Assembly: GCF_009192945.1 (NCBI RefSeq) | Contig: NZ_NSET01000048.1 | Span: forward strand, 1-46,673 | Length of the DNA: 46,673 nt | Direction of reading: 5' to 3' | Source: Xanthomonas maliensis | GTDB lineage: Bacteria; Pseudomonadota; Gammaproteobacteria; Xanthomonadales; Xanthomonadaceae | Shown here: positions 37,476-46,195 of the stretch, one piece after another | Position numbering within the stretch: position 1 is the stretch's first letter | Layout of the letters: each line of letters opens with the position of its first letter | Position numbers and translations under genes: made by a program | Notes under the pieces: model-generated | Databases searched by the model: none | What the model saw: the letters and a program-made list of their open reading frames with translations, nothing else | Told to the model about the DNA's origin: nothing

Positions 37476-37745
37476 GACGTCCCCTGTAGTCCTTGCTGCC
37501 GTCGGTCGGCCATCCCCGCGCCACGCTGTGACGCCCCACCGATCTTAAATGGGAGGCCGCCCTATTGTTGAGCCTGCCTATGGGCCGATCCGGCGGTATG
37601 GCCCCTATGGGCATCACTGGGCGCCACAGACCGGTCGGCGCATTCACGCCATCCACAGCATTTATTCACTGCTGCACAGCGTCGCCGCCAACACACTGGA
37701 CTGAGCATTCACCAGCCAGGTGCCCCCCCAAGAAGGAGACCGTGC

Positions 37746-38648
37746 ATGTCCAGCACGCAGAACCAGTACACGATGCAAAACCCGCTCACCCAATTCCCCC
37801 AACCCACCTTCCCCGAACAGACCCAGCCCGCGCCCGGCACCGTCCACGCGCTGCAGCCCAAGGCCGATCACGGCGAGCAGAGCTACCAGGGCTTCGGCCG
37901 ACTGCAGGGTCGCAAGGCGCTGATCACCGGTGCCGACTCGGGCATCGGCCGCGCGACCGCGATCGCCTACGCACGCGAAGGCGCCGACATCGTGCTCAAC
38001 TACCTGCCGGAAGAGGAAGCCGACGCGGCCGACGTCGTGGCGCTGATCCAGGCCGAAGGCCGCAAGGCGATCAGCATTCCCGGCGATCTCAAGGACGAGA
38101 CATTCTGCAACCAGCTGGTCGAACGCGCAGTGCAGGAACTCGGCGGCCTGGACCTTCTGGTCAACGTGGCCGGCAAGCAAACGGCAGTCAAAGACATCGC
38201 CGACATCACCACCGAGCAGTTCGACGCCACCTACAAGACCAACGTGTATGCGATGTTCTGGCTGTGCAAGGCGGCCATCCCGCACCTGCCGCCGGGCGCA
38301 TCGATCATCAATACCGGCTCGATCCAGTCTTACCAGCCCTCGCCCACCTTGCTGGATTACGCCTCCACCAAGGCCGCGATCGTCAACTTCACCAAGGGCC
38401 TGGCGCAGCAAGTGGCCGACAAGGGCATCCGCGTCAACGCGGTGGCACCGGGCCCGGTGTGGACGCCACTGCAGCCCAGCGGTGGCCAGCCGCCGGAGAA
38501 GATTCCCGAGTTCGGGGCCGAGACCCCGCTCAAACGGGCCGGCCAGCCGGTGGAAATGGCACCGCTCTACGTCGTGCTGGCCTCGCAGGAATCCAGCTAT
38601 GTGACCGGCGAGGTATTCGGCGCCACCGGCGGTTTGTTGCTGTCTTGA
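37746..38648 (+). CDS. Short-chain dehydrogenase/reductase (YghA/GsiB-region type)
   Basis: Predicted 300-residue NAD(P) oxidoreductase. The cofactor loop is [20 protein letters not shown] (residues 58-77), the structural NVAG motif is in [11 protein letters not shown], and the catalytic Tyr-xxx-Lys is in [16 protein letters not shown] with the Ser in [10 protein letters not shown] 50-residue N-terminal tail ([20 protein letters not shown]) is typical of stress-related SDRs such as YghA and YhdF. The substrate is not known. Start ATG has a very good AAGGAG ribosome site. A dead GH15 scrap follows. Confidence 0.9.
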   Translation: MSSTQNQYTMQNPLTQFPQPTFPEQTQPAPGTVHALQPKADHGEQSYQGFGRLQGRKALITGADSGIGRATAIAYAREGADIVLNYLPEEEADAADVVALIQAEGRKAISIPGDLKDETFCNQLVERAVQELGGLDLLVNVAGKQTAVKDIADITTEQFDATYKTNVYAMFWLCKAAIPHLPPGASIINTGSIQSYQPSPTLLDYASTKAAIVNFTKGLAQQVADKGIRVNAVAPGPVWTPLQPSGGQPPEKIPEFGAETPLKRAGQPVEMAPLYVVLASQESSYVTGEVFGATGGLLLS

Positions 38649-38689
38649 GCGGGGACGGCGCCCAGTTCGGGCGCCGCGCCGCGGGCAGT

Positions 38690-38906
38690 CTACCGATCGC
38701 CGGTTGCGCGGAGATCGTGGCTGGCCGCTCGGTCGCGCTCTGCGGCGCCGATGGCAGCATCGACTGGTGATGCCTGCCGACGATGGATGCACCACCGCGG
38801 TTCGATCACCCGCTCGATGCCGCCGCCGGCGGCTGCCTCGCGCCGGCGCCGCAGGCAGTGCGGCAGGTCCCCCGCCCGCACCGACAAGGCAGCACGGCGG
38901 TGCGCA
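38690..38906 (+). pseudogene. N-terminal scrap of a GH15 (glucoamylase/trehalase-type) gene
   Basis: One frame reads IAGCAEIVAGRSVALCGADG, SIDW, then TGA (38768-38770), then CLPTMDAPPRFDHPLD and AAAGGCLAPAPQ. This matches the start of GH15 enzymes, 'IgDc.svALVG.DGSIDWwClPrfD.p..Fa.lLd...GG...iaP'. The TGA takes the place of the Trp. No start codon or ribosome site is visible and the frame is cut off at the end of the convergent GH30 gene, so only the first 70-odd residues remain. A related neighbourhood with trehalose enzymes is known in xanthomonads, which is my inference. Confidence 0.6.
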
Positions 38907-40373
38907 TCACCGCAGCTGCTGCACCACCGTCTGGATCGCATGCGGCGGGATCTCCACCACTTGCGAGGCCTCGCCCACGTAGAGGTTGTAGCGGATCGCC
39001 ACGTCGGTGGCATTCATCACCACCGTCGCCAGGCTGCCATCGGTGTTGAGGAAGGCGGTGGTGGCCAGGTTGCTACGGCTGCTGGCTGCACTCACCCGCT
39101 GTGCCCCAGGCCGGATGAACTTGGAGAAGTGGCCGATATACCAGTAACTGGGCGTGTAGATCACCTCACCGGTGCGAGTGTCCGCATGCACTGGCGCAAA
39201 GCAGTAGTTGCCGACATGGTTGGGGCCACCCTGCTCGTCCAGCAGGATGTTCCAATCCGTCCAGCCCACCGCACCGTGATTGAGATCGTTGAGGATTGCG
39301 GTGCCGTACCGCTCGCCGTTGGGCCAGTACTGCAGCTTGGCCGCATCGAACTTCTCCACCGCCGCTTCGGTCAGTAGCAGATGCTTGTCCGGATAGGCCT
39401 GCGCCACTTCCGCCACGTTCTCCACCATCGGCGCGAAGCCGGCCCAGGTTTCGTACCAGTGAAAGCCCATGCCCCAGGCGTACTTGGAGGCCTCCGGGTC
39501 GTCGAAGATCACATGCGCGCGATGCACCATCATGTCGCGGTTGTGGTCCCACACGATGATCTTGCGATCGCCATAACCGGCCTTGGCCATCGTCGGCCCC
39601 AGGTAGTGCTTGAGAAAGTCGCGCTCCTCTTCGGCGGAGAACAGCATCGACTCCCAGGTCTGCACCGCCATGGGCTCGTTCTGCAGGCTGATACCCCAGA
39701 TCGGAACGCCGGCTTTTTCATAGGCGGCAATGAAGCGGGTGTAGTAGTTCGCCCAGGCCTGCGCATAGTCCGGCAGCAGCTTGCCGCCCTTGAGCATGCT
39801 GTTGCTGTCCTTCATGAACGCCGGCGCACTCCACGGGCTGGCGAAGGTGGTCAGCGTGCCGCCAGCCGCGGCGATGGCCTGGCGCAGCATTGGGATGCGA
39901 TAGCGCTGATCGTGCTTGACCGAGAAACTGCGCAGCGTCGCATCGCCTTCGCGGATATAGGTGTAGCTGCCGCTGCTGAAATCCGAGCTGTGGATGGTGG
40001 TGCGCGCCAAGGTGTAGCCGATGCCGTCCTGCGGATCGTAATAGGCCGTGAGCAGGGCCTGCTGCGCCCGCCTGGGCAGCTTGGCGAAGGTCTCGGCACT
40101 GGCATCGGTGATCGCCCCGCCGATGCCCAGCAGCGTTTGGAAGCGCCGCTGCGGATTGACGAAGATGGAGTTCTCCTTCTCGGTCAACACATGCCCGGCC
40201 GCTGGCGCGGCAAGCGTGCTCGGATGCATCTGCTGACTGGCGCCCTGCGCACTGGTATAGACACGCAACACATGGCCATCCGCAGGTGCCGGCGCTGCCG
40301 CCACCGACGGCCCCGTCGCAGCGTTTGCCAACCCTACCGTCGTCGCCATCGCCCACGCCATCGCTCGCTTCAC
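38907..40373 (-). CDS. Secreted GH30 glucosylceramidase/beta-glucosidase
   Basis: Predicted 488-residue secreted glycosidase of family GH30, likely cutting beta-glucosides such as glucosylceramides of host membranes. The first 27 residues form a signal peptide (MAWAMATTVGLANAATGPSV). The substrate-binding start is RRFQTLLGIGGAITDASAET. The acid/base is Glu233 in GISLQNEPMAV and the nucleophile is Glu336 in HLLLTEAAVEK. The C-terminal beta-domain ends with VVMNATDVAIRYNLYVG. The start codon is GTG at 40373, supported by GGGAGG six bases before it. The 289 bases upstream hold nothing recognisable. Confidence 0.92.
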   Translation of the reverse strand: MKRAMAWAMATTVGLANAATGPSVAAAPAPADGHVLRVYTSAQGASQQMHPSTLAAPAAGHVLTEKENSIFVNPQRRFQTLLGIGGAITDASAETFAKLPRRAQQALLTAYYDPQDGIGYTLARTTIHSSDFSSGSYTYIREGDATLRSFSVKHDQRYRIPMLRQAIAAAGGTLTTFASPWSAPAFMKDSNSMLKGGKLLPDYAQAWANYYTRFIAAYEKAGVPIWGISLQNEPMAVQTWESMLFSAEEERDFLKHYLGPTMAKAGYGDRKIIVWDHNRDMMVHRAHVIFDDPEASKYAWGMGFHWYETWAGFAPMVENVAEVAQAYPDKHLLLTEAAVEKFDAAKLQYWPNGERYGTAILNDLNHGAVGWTDWNILLDEQGGPNHVGNYCFAPVHADTRTGEVIYTPSYWYIGHFSKFIRPGAQRVSAASSRSNLATTAFLNTDGSLATVVMNATDVAIRYNLYVGEASQVVEIPPHAIQTVVQQLR

Positions 40374-40662
40374 TGCGCATCCTCCCAGAGAGATCGCGCC
40401 AGCCTAACCGACCAGCGCGCCGCACCATCGCTGCGTAAACGGGCGCTAGCGCGAGATCTGCTCATGGTGCACAGCGGGTCGTCGACGACGGCAGTCGGGC
40501 ACGCCCCCATCCGGCACCAGCGTTTGCGCGCTGCCAGACAGGTGCGTGCCCCAGCGCGAGCACCGATGGCCTGTGCCAGCTCCCACAGCACGCCAGCGCC
40601 TACACACGCCGCCACCTAAGCCCCATCGATCGCCACGCCGGTCATCGAGCGCAGGCCGCCTC

Positions 40663-41532
40663 TCACATGCGCGATAGCCGGCCCACAATCCCCGGCACTT
40701 CCGCCGGAATTTCGCGCGCCAGAAAGCCCACCGTGCCGATCCGCCGCGCCAGCTGCTTGCCGGCACTGGCATGCACGTACACGCCCCATAACGCGGCACG
40801 CAAGGCATCGCAGCCACGCGCGGCGAATCCGGCGATCAAGCCGGCCAGCGTATCCCCGGAGCCGGAGGTCGCCAGCCCCGGCACGCCACCGCGGTGCACC
40901 CACAGGCTTCCGTCCGGCGCGGCGATATGACTGTCGGCGCCCTTGACGATCACCACGCTGCGCAACTTGCGCGCGAAGGCCTGCGCATAGTCCGCCGGCG
41001 CCGCTTCCACCGAGGCCTTGTCGTCGCCCGCCAGCGCCGCCATCTCGCCCGCATGCGGCGTCAGCACGAATGGCCGACCGAGCGGCGCGCGCAAGCTGGG
41101 CGACAGCGCACCGGCATCCAGCACCAGGGTGCAGACCGCCTGCGCGACCGCGCGCTTGACCAACGCAGCGGTCGTGCCGGTGGACGCCATGCCCGGGCCG
41201 ATCACCGCCGCATCGCAAGCGCGCAGTGCGCTGTCCAGGTCGGCATGGCCGCGCTGAATTTCGCCCTGGCGGCTCTGCGCCAGCTCCAGCACCAGTGCCT
41301 CGGGCATGGCCAGCGCCAGCCCGCGCGCGACACTGGCTGCCGTGGCGATCTGCAGCTTGCCCGCGCCGGCACGCAGCGCCGCCTCGCCGGCCAGCAGTAC
41401 CGCACCGGGCACGCGCATCGAACCGCCCACGATCAGCACGCGCCCGCGTTGTTCCTTATCGCCGCCCGGCGCCGGCAACGGCAGCGCGCGCAAGCGTGCA
41501 GCCGTCAGCGTGCGCACGCGAGCGCTGGCCAT
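40663..41532 (-). CDS. nnrD: ADP-dependent NAD(P)H-hydrate dehydratase (stand-alone NnrD)
   Basis: Predicted 289-residue repair enzyme that turns damaged NAD(P)HX back into NAD(P)H. The ribokinase-like fold shows RVLIVGGSMRVPGAVLLAGE, AAVIGPGMASTGTT, VLDAGALSP, FVLTPHAGEMAALAG and GLATSGSGDTLAGLIAGFAA. The usual N-terminal epimerase half (NnrE) of the fused form is missing, so this is the dehydratase alone. It starts one base after the phosphatase stop (TGA-G-ATG), a coupled pair. Length is normal for the single domain. Confidence 0.92.
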   Translation of the reverse strand: MASARVRTLTAARLRALPLPAPGGDKEQRGRVLIVGGSMRVPGAVLLAGEAALRAGAGKLQIATAASVARGLALAMPEALVLELAQSRQGEIQRGHADLDSALRACDAAVIGPGMASTGTTAALVKRAVAQAVCTLVLDAGALSPSLRAPLGRPFVLTPHAGEMAALAGDDKASVEAAPADYAQAFARKLRSVVIVKGADSHIAAPDGSLWVHRGGVPGLATSGSGDTLAGLIAGFAARGCDALRAALWGVYVHASAGKQLARRIGTVGFLAREIPAEVPGIVGRLSRM

Positions 41533-41533
41533 C

Positions 41534-42307
41534 TCAGCGTGCCCCGGCCGGGCGATCGGAAGCGCTGGTCACCGGCGCCTGCGCCAGCGCCGGCGGCAGG
41601 AACTTGGTTCGCACCAGTTGCAGCGTCTGCCCGTCGGGCGCTGCCGCATATTCGGTGACGCCGCAATTGGGCACGTCGCCCTCGCGGTCGATCGCCAGGA
41701 TGGTGGCCTCGTCCATGCGCTCGATCAGGTAGCGGAAGCAATTGACGATGACCTGGTGCCCGACCACCAGCACGCGTGCGCCGACGTGGTTGCGTTGCAG
41801 ATCGCCCACCACGCTGCGCAGACGGAAGATCACATCGCACCAGCTCTCCCCACCCGGCGGGCGGAAATAGAACTTGCCCACCAGCTTGCGCTGCTCGGCC
41901 AACTCCGGGAACGTGGCCAGGATGCCGGCGGTGGTATAGCGGTCCAGCACGCCGAATTCCTTTTCGCGCAGTCGCTCGTCCACGCTGACCGCATCGGCCG
42001 GCTGGCCGAGCGCCTGCGCCACCGCCGCGGCTGTCTGCCGGGCCCGCACATACGGCGAGCTCAGGATCAGGTCCGGTCGCTCCGGCTCCGGCAGGCTGGC
42101 GATCCACTCGCCCAACCCCCGCGCCTGCCGCTCGCCCAGCGCCGACAGCGGCACGTCCGCATCGCGGTGCTCCAGCGCAATCAAGGTGTCGCCCGCAGAC
42201 TCGGCGGCATCGCGCGCCACATTGCCTGCGCTTTGTCCATGCCGCACCACCCACAACCGCGCCGGCCACTGCGCCGACACCCCTGCGACTGCACTGTGCT
42301 CGCTCAC
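41534..42307 (-). CDS. Histidine phosphatase (phosphoglycerate-mutase-like) protein
   Basis: Predicted 257-residue phosphatase of the RHG branch. The catalytic motif is LWVVRHGQSAGN (His23), with ILSSPYVRARQTA (Arg), ERLREKEFGVLD (Glu) and VLVVGHQVIVN (second His). The substrate is unknown; small sugar phosphates are common. I take the start as GTG at 42307, because AGGAG lies at good distance and the conserved part begins there; a longer frame runs to 42718. It is the first gene of a pair with nnrD. Confidence 0.85.
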   Translation of the reverse strand: MSEHSAVAGVSAQWPARLWVVRHGQSAGNVARDAAESAGDTLIALEHRDADVPLSALGERQARGLGEWIASLPEPERPDLILSSPYVRARQTAAAVAQALGQPADAVSVDERLREKEFGVLDRYTTAGILATFPELAEQRKLVGKFYFRPPGGESWCDVIFRLRSVVGDLQRNHVGARVLVVGHQVIVNCFRYLIERMDEATILAIDREGDVPNCGVTEYAAAPDGQTLQLVRTKFLPPALAQAPVTSASDRPAGAR

Positions 42308-42474
42308 ATGCTGCTCCTGCACGATGAGCCCCAGATGTCGCATGCCTGCCGTGAACAGGTGGTCGACCGCCCGTGCGCAGACCGTTGCCATCGCCATCCG
42401 TGCACGGCCGGAACGCGAGCGTGACCGGTGACACAGAGGCAGGCAGGCCCGACAGATCACCGCCGCCAGCCCGG

Positions 42475-42480
42475 TATACT
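42475..42480 (+). promoter_or_regulatory. Possible -10 element of the TetR gene
   Basis: TATACT is a near-perfect -10 hexamer 26 bases before the TetR ATG. No matching -35 stands out. The region between the divergent TetR and phosphatase genes is about 200 bases. Confidence 0.35.
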
Positions 42481-42506
42481 GCACTCCCCCGCCCCGCCTG
42501 CCCCCC

Positions 42507-43136
42507 ATGTCCAACGTCCTGGTGCTGCGTACAGCGAAAGAACGCGAAGAATTGCTCGTGGACGAGGTGCTGGATGCCACCGAGCAATGCATCGACGAAA
42601 TCGGCCTGGGCGCCACCAGCTTCGAGCTGATCGCCGAGCGCGCCAAGGTCAGCTGCGGCGCCCTGCTGCAGCGCTTCGAGGACAAGGACGCACTGGTCCG
42701 CGCCTTGCTGGAGCGCAACTACATGCGCGCCATCCGCCAGATGTGGCTGGTCGAACACCCGCCCGGCGTGCACGTGGTGGACTTCATCGCCGGCCTGCTG
42801 GAGGAATGGCTGCTGCAGGAGATCAACATCAAGCGCACCCGCATCGACCTGGAGCTGCACCTGGCGACCCTGCGCGACCCGGTGCTGGCCGCCTTCCTGC
42901 GCCGCCAGAGCGCCTCGCTGATCGAACACCTCAGCGCCCTGCTCAAGCGCCTGCTGCGCGGCCACGCCGACCCCGCCAGCAGCGAACAGGAATTCCAGGC
43001 CCGCGTCTATGCCGTGGCCGCCATGTGCGGCGGCCTGCACACCGTGATGACCAGCGGACTGGAACTCAACCGCATGCACCTGCAACTGATCCTGCGCGAG
43101 AGCCTGTCAGGCATCCTCAAGTCGGCGCCGGTGTAG
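42507..43136 (+). CDS. TetR/AcrR family transcriptional regulator
   Basis: Predicted 209-residue repressor. The N-terminal helix-turn-helix (residues about 15-60: EVLDATEQCIDEIGLGATSF then AERAKVSCGALLQRFEDKDA) is typical of TetR. The C-terminal ligand domain is all-helical. Its ligand is unknown; the divergent phosphatase-nnrD pair is the first candidate target. Downstream is the type VI effector module on the other strand. Ribosome site is weak. Confidence 0.85.
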   Translation: MSNVLVLRTAKEREELLVDEVLDATEQCIDEIGLGATSFELIAERAKVSCGALLQRFEDKDALVRALLERNYMRAIRQMWLVEHPPGVHVVDFIAGLLEEWLLQEINIKRTRIDLELHLATLRDPVLAAFLRRQSASLIEHLSALLKRLLRGHADPASSEQEFQARVYAVAAMCGGLHTVMTSGLELNRMHLQLILRESLSGILKSAPV

Positions 43137-43260
43137 GGCAGCACCAGCACGCACTCACGCCACTCGCCGATCGCCGATCGCGATGCCGCGTAACCGCAGG
43201 CCTTGCAGATCACAAAGACCGGCCCGGCACGCCCACCTGCCGACACCATCGGCACGACCG

Positions 43261-44022
43261 CTATCCCAGCAACGACACATCGGTGACATCGAGCAAGCCG
43301 AGATGCGCCAGGCGGGCTTCGACCCGATGCGCACGCTGCAGATGCGCAGGATTATGCAGATCGAAGCACTCCTGGACCGCGACGATCACCGTGCCCTGAT
43401 GGCCGACGGCAATGACGGACGCCGCCTCGGGGACATGCCGCGCCTCCACCCGATGCGGCACAAACCCCATCCAGCCGAGCCAGCGGCGGTGGGGGAACAA
43501 CTGATGGTCGAATGCATAGCTGTCGAAGCCATCTTTCCCGCCCGCCTTCATCGCATGCGCGTCAGTCCCGATGAAGCGCGCCGGAAGCACCGCACCCAGC
43601 GCGGCCACTCAGCGCTGCACGATCCGTGGTGCATCCGCCGGGCCATATGCAGCGACGGGCCGATAGATCTCGAACAACACCCGGCCGAAGCCCGGCTGGA
43701 ACTTGATCAGCCCGCGTCCTGGCGTGAGCCACTGGCTTTCCACATGGGCGGTGGTGAGCGTGGCTTCCGCCGAGCCGGGGTGTGGCATGCCAGGAAATGC
43801 CTCGGCGTCCTGAGCGGCGTAGCGGGAAAGGCGCTCGATCGTCCCGGAGCGATCCGACAGCGGCAGTGGCCCACGATCGCCCGGCCGCGGATGTTGCACC
43901 CACCCATCGAAGGACGGATGGACGGCTTGCAGTCGCTGTGCGATGCCCAGCAACTGGTCATAGGCAGCGTCGACACTCAGGGTCTCTTGCGGAATGGAGA
44001 CATCGATCTGGACGCGAATCAT
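43261..44022 (-). pseudogene. Imm52-like immunity protein gene with an in-frame stop
   Basis: The ancestral product (about 253 residues) should neutralise the neighbouring Tox-REase-5 effector. The N-terminal half begins MIRVQIDVSIPQETLSVDAA and ends APRIVQR. A TGA at 43609-43611 follows, and the same frame continues without shift into AALGAVLPARFIGTDAHAMK and ends in LGLLDVTDVSLLG. A Trp codon (TGG) changed to TGA would explain this exactly. The downstream half starts with GTG right after the stop, so a restart could give a separate C-terminal piece. Identity with Imm52 is inferred from position beside a Tox-REase-5 toxin and from general feel of the sequence; it is not certain. Confidence 0.65.
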
Positions 44023-44029
44023 CGGCGGT

Positions 44030-44743
44030 CTACTCGGTGAGCCGGCAAACGCGGCCGTAAGGGCCAAAGAGGTTGCGGGCCGCCGTAAAGCACTGCGCTT
44101 CCAGGAAATGCCACTCCAGCTTTGCCGGACTTCCTAACTGGTCGATATGCGCCTGTTGCGTCGCGACCTGACGAAGCCAAGCGTCGAAGACGGTGGGAGG
44201 GTGCAACTGCACCCACGGTTGCAGATCGCCTGTCCTGGTCAGGAACTGCTTGTAATGCGCCTTTGCTTCGACAGCGGTACAGGACGGGCGCCAGAAACCA
44301 TCGAAGCGTAGCGGCCCGTGCTGCCACTCATCGAGGGTGATCGTATTTTTTCCGCCCAATAGCCGCAGGCGAGCACGGTCGAAGTCGCTGCCTCCATAGG
44401 TGTAGCGAAAACGTTCTGGCCCTGCGCGTAGATTGGCGATGCGGAGCTGATAGTCGAAGTCGCGATACTGCCGGAGCGGAATCGTGTAGGTCGCAGGCAT
44501 CTGCACTCCTTGCGCCAACTTGCAGCTGTTGCACTGGTTCTGATTGAGGGTTTGCGCGCAATCGGCCTCGCGTGGCTCCACGCGTGGCTCGACCTGGCTG
44601 TCGGGCCGGACGCCCAGCGCCTCCTTGAGACGATCCCAGACCTGGCCGATGGTCGGCCCGCCAAGGGGATCGGGCCGGGACGGATCCCACCCGCCAGGGC
44701 GGGTGATGGGCGGCGGCGGAAGCGGGAGGGGGACGGCGACCAT
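44030..44743 (-). CDS. Tox-REase-5 type VI secretion effector (nuclease toxin)
   Basis: Predicted 237-residue toxin. Residues 1-30 are a proline-rich linker (PLPLPPPPITRPGGWDPSRP). Residues about 135-170 carry a PD-(D/E)xK-like core: Asp148 in LRFDGFW, Glu159 and Lys161 in TAVEAKAHYKQF, as in Tox-REase-5 domains. Three Cys (DCAQ, QCNSC) at 62-74 could hold a metal. It lacks a fused PAAR part, so it probably rides on the separate PAAR protein with help from DUF4123. It starts 7 bases after the 114-residue gene and ends 7 bases before the immunity gene. The toxin looks intact. Confidence 0.75.
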   Translation of the reverse strand: MVAVPLPLPPPPITRPGGWDPSRPDPLGGPTIGQVWDRLKEALGVRPDSQVEPRVEPREADCAQTLNQNQCNSCKLAQGVQMPATYTIPLRQYRDFDYQLRIANLRAGPERFRYTYGGSDFDRARLRLLGGKNTITLDEWQHGPLRFDGFWRPSCTAVEAKAHYKQFLTRTGDLQPWVQLHPPTVFDAWLRQVATQQAHIDQLGSPAKLEWHFLEAQCFTAARNLFGPYGRVCRLTE

Positions 44744-44750
44744 GACGGGC

Positions 44751-45095
44751 TTACGAACCAAGGTCGGCGGCCAGCAGGGCCAGCAGATCGGCCGCGGTGG
44801 CGTTGGGGGCGTCGGTCTGCGCGAACCACACACGCACCAGCGGCAGCGTGCGCAGGCCGCGTGCCCATGCGACATCGGCCTTGACCCAACGCACCAGTGT
44901 CGGCAGATGGGTGAGATTCAACGCGCCGACCGCATGCCGGTAGCTCGCCTGCACCTCGGCCAACAGCCGCGTATCGTCGCGCCCCGCCACCGCCGCGCGG
45001 TGGTCGCGCCGCACCTCCGCGGCCAGCCGTGGCAGAAACGACCCCGGATCGGGCAGACAGAGCTTGGCGTACTGCTCAGCGCTCAGCTGCAACAT
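44751..45095 (-). CDS. Unknown 114-residue protein in the type VI effector module
   Basis: Begins MLQLSAEQYAKLCLPDPGSF and has no motif I can name. It is mostly helical with ADVAWARGLRTLPLVRVWF in the middle and an Ala/Leu-rich end (TAADLLALLAADLGS). The start overlaps the end of the DUF4123 gene by 20 bases, so it belongs to the same operon. Position between the DUF4123 chaperone and the toxin suggests a second loading factor or chaperone. Confidence 0.7.
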   Translation of the reverse strand: MLQLSAEQYAKLCLPDPGSFLPRLAAEVRRDHRAAVAGRDDTRLLAEVQASYRHAVGALNLTHLPTLVRWVKADVAWARGLRTLPLVRVWFAQTDAPNATAADLLALLAADLGS

Positions 45096-45579
45096 CGGCG
45101 GCCTCCTGTGCCAATGCGCTGCGCTGCAACGCCCACTGCCCGTCGTACGCCACCACCTGCCATTCCAGGATCGGCCCAAGCAACTCCAGCTGCTGCGGCC
45201 GCGTCAGCACCTCGACATAGCGCGCGAACGCACGCGCATCGTAGTACCGCATCAAGGCCAGGCTGCCATCGGGCAAGGCGATGTCCAACGCCCCGTCCAG
45301 ATGCGCCAGCAGCTGTGCAAACGGAACCTCGGCGATCAGCCGCATCACCCCGGACGGCGTGCGCCCCAGCTGTGCTAGCCACGCATCCAGCGCCGGCTGT
45401 ATCGCCCCAACCGGCAGCGCCAACAGCCACGGCCCGGCCGCCGCATGCTCGGCCTCCGGCTGCTGCGCGAACAATGAGGCTGCCTGCATGCCCGCAGTGG
45501 CCGCGTGGTGCTGCAACACCGGCAATCGCGCAGGATCGCCTGCGCAATCGACCAGCGCATAGGCATGGCACACGCTCAT
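45076..45579 (-). CDS. DUF4123 type VI effector chaperone/adaptor
   Basis: Predicted 167-residue adaptor of the DUF4123 (Tap/TEC-like) family, which hands effectors to the VgrG-PAAR spike. Signs are HAYALVDCAGDPARLPVLQH, GPWLLALPVG, SGVMRLIAEVPFAQLLAHLD and MRYYDARAFARYVEVLTRPQ followed by LLGPILEWQ. Its ATG overlaps the PAAR stop by four bases (ATGA). Residues before 45579 in the open frame are not used. Confidence 0.85.
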   Translation of the reverse strand: MSVCHAYALVDCAGDPARLPVLQHHAATAGMQAASLFAQQPEAEHAAAGPWLLALPVGAIQPALDAWLAQLGRTPSGVMRLIAEVPFAQLLAHLDGALDIALPDGSLALMRYYDARAFARYVEVLTRPQQLELLGPILEWQVVAYDGQWALQRSALAQEAADVAAER

Positions 45580-45983
45580 GCGCGCAGCAGCAGCGGTGCA
45601 CCCGCCGCAGCCCCAGACAACAGACATTCCAGACAGACCGGCGGCTTGGCCAGCAGTGACGGCACCCGCTCCGCCCCGGCCACCGCAGACATCGCCAAAC
45701 CGGCGGAGCCATCGCCCACCTCCACATAGGCCCGCGTTTGCCGCTGCGTGGTCACCGTGCAACCGCACGCAAGATGCGCCCCATCCAGCGCAACCGGCTG
45801 ACCATCGATCAGGATCGACGCATCGCCATCGACGATGGCGAACACACCCCCATGGCGAGGGCAACTCGCCCGGTCGCCCACCCGCGCCACCGGCACCCCA
45901 TCGATGTCGGTTTCCCGAGAGCCCGTGATCACCCGCCCCCCACTGCTGGTCGGGTCACCGACCACGATCCACATCCTGCGCAT
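45576..45983 (-). CDS. PAAR domain protein, type VI spike tip
   Basis: Predicted 135-residue PAAR protein that caps the VgrG spike and carries the cargo. Repeats of the fold appear in GDPTSSGGRVITGSRETDID, VPVARVGDRASCPRHGGVFA, ILIDGQPVALDGAHLACGC. Cys and His residues (CPRHGG, HLACGC) could bind the tip metal. A C-terminal tail carries two more Cys (PPVCLECLL). The start is taken at ATG 45983 (MRRMWIVVGDPTS); ATGs at 46016 and 46028 are possible. First gene of the module. No VgrG gene is seen in the window. Confidence 0.85.
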   Translation of the reverse strand: MRRMWIVVGDPTSSGGRVITGSRETDIDGVPVARVGDRASCPRHGGVFAIVDGDASILIDGQPVALDGAHLACGCTVTTQRQTRAYVEVGDGSAGLAMSAVAGAERVPSLLAKPPVCLECLLSGAAAGAPLLLRA

Positions 45984-46127
45984 GGCATCGCTCGCGACGT
46001 TAGTATTGCTGTACATCGAGCGTCGCACAAAAGATATGCGATGGCTAGGGGCTAGCGATCGAGCAGAAAATTTTGCGGATAGAACCGAATTACAGCGGTA
46101 GTTAGCGAGCTAATATTAATGCATAGC

Positions 46128-46157
46128 CTTATAGGCATAGATAGCTATTCTGACTAA
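46128..46157 (-). promoter_or_regulatory. Possible promoter in the AT-rich region before the PAAR gene
   Basis: Positions 46029-46160 are far richer in A and T than the rest of the window. On the minus strand, TTAGTC (46152-46157) and TATAAG (46128-46133) are 18 bases apart and could drive the effector module, giving a leader of about 140 bases. Confidence 0.3.
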
Positions 46158-46195
46158 AAGTGGTTCTCGCCGCCTGTTGCCTCCAATCGTGCCGG

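Noticed and set aside
40374..40662. Search for a gene in the 289 bases between GH30 and nnrD
   Set aside because: Frames on both strands lack a ribosome site and any recognisable motif.
43261..43608. Second half of the immunity gene as an independent 115-codon gene
   Set aside because: It starts directly after an in-frame TGA, without a ribosome site, and continues the same frame, so a split gene is the simpler reading.
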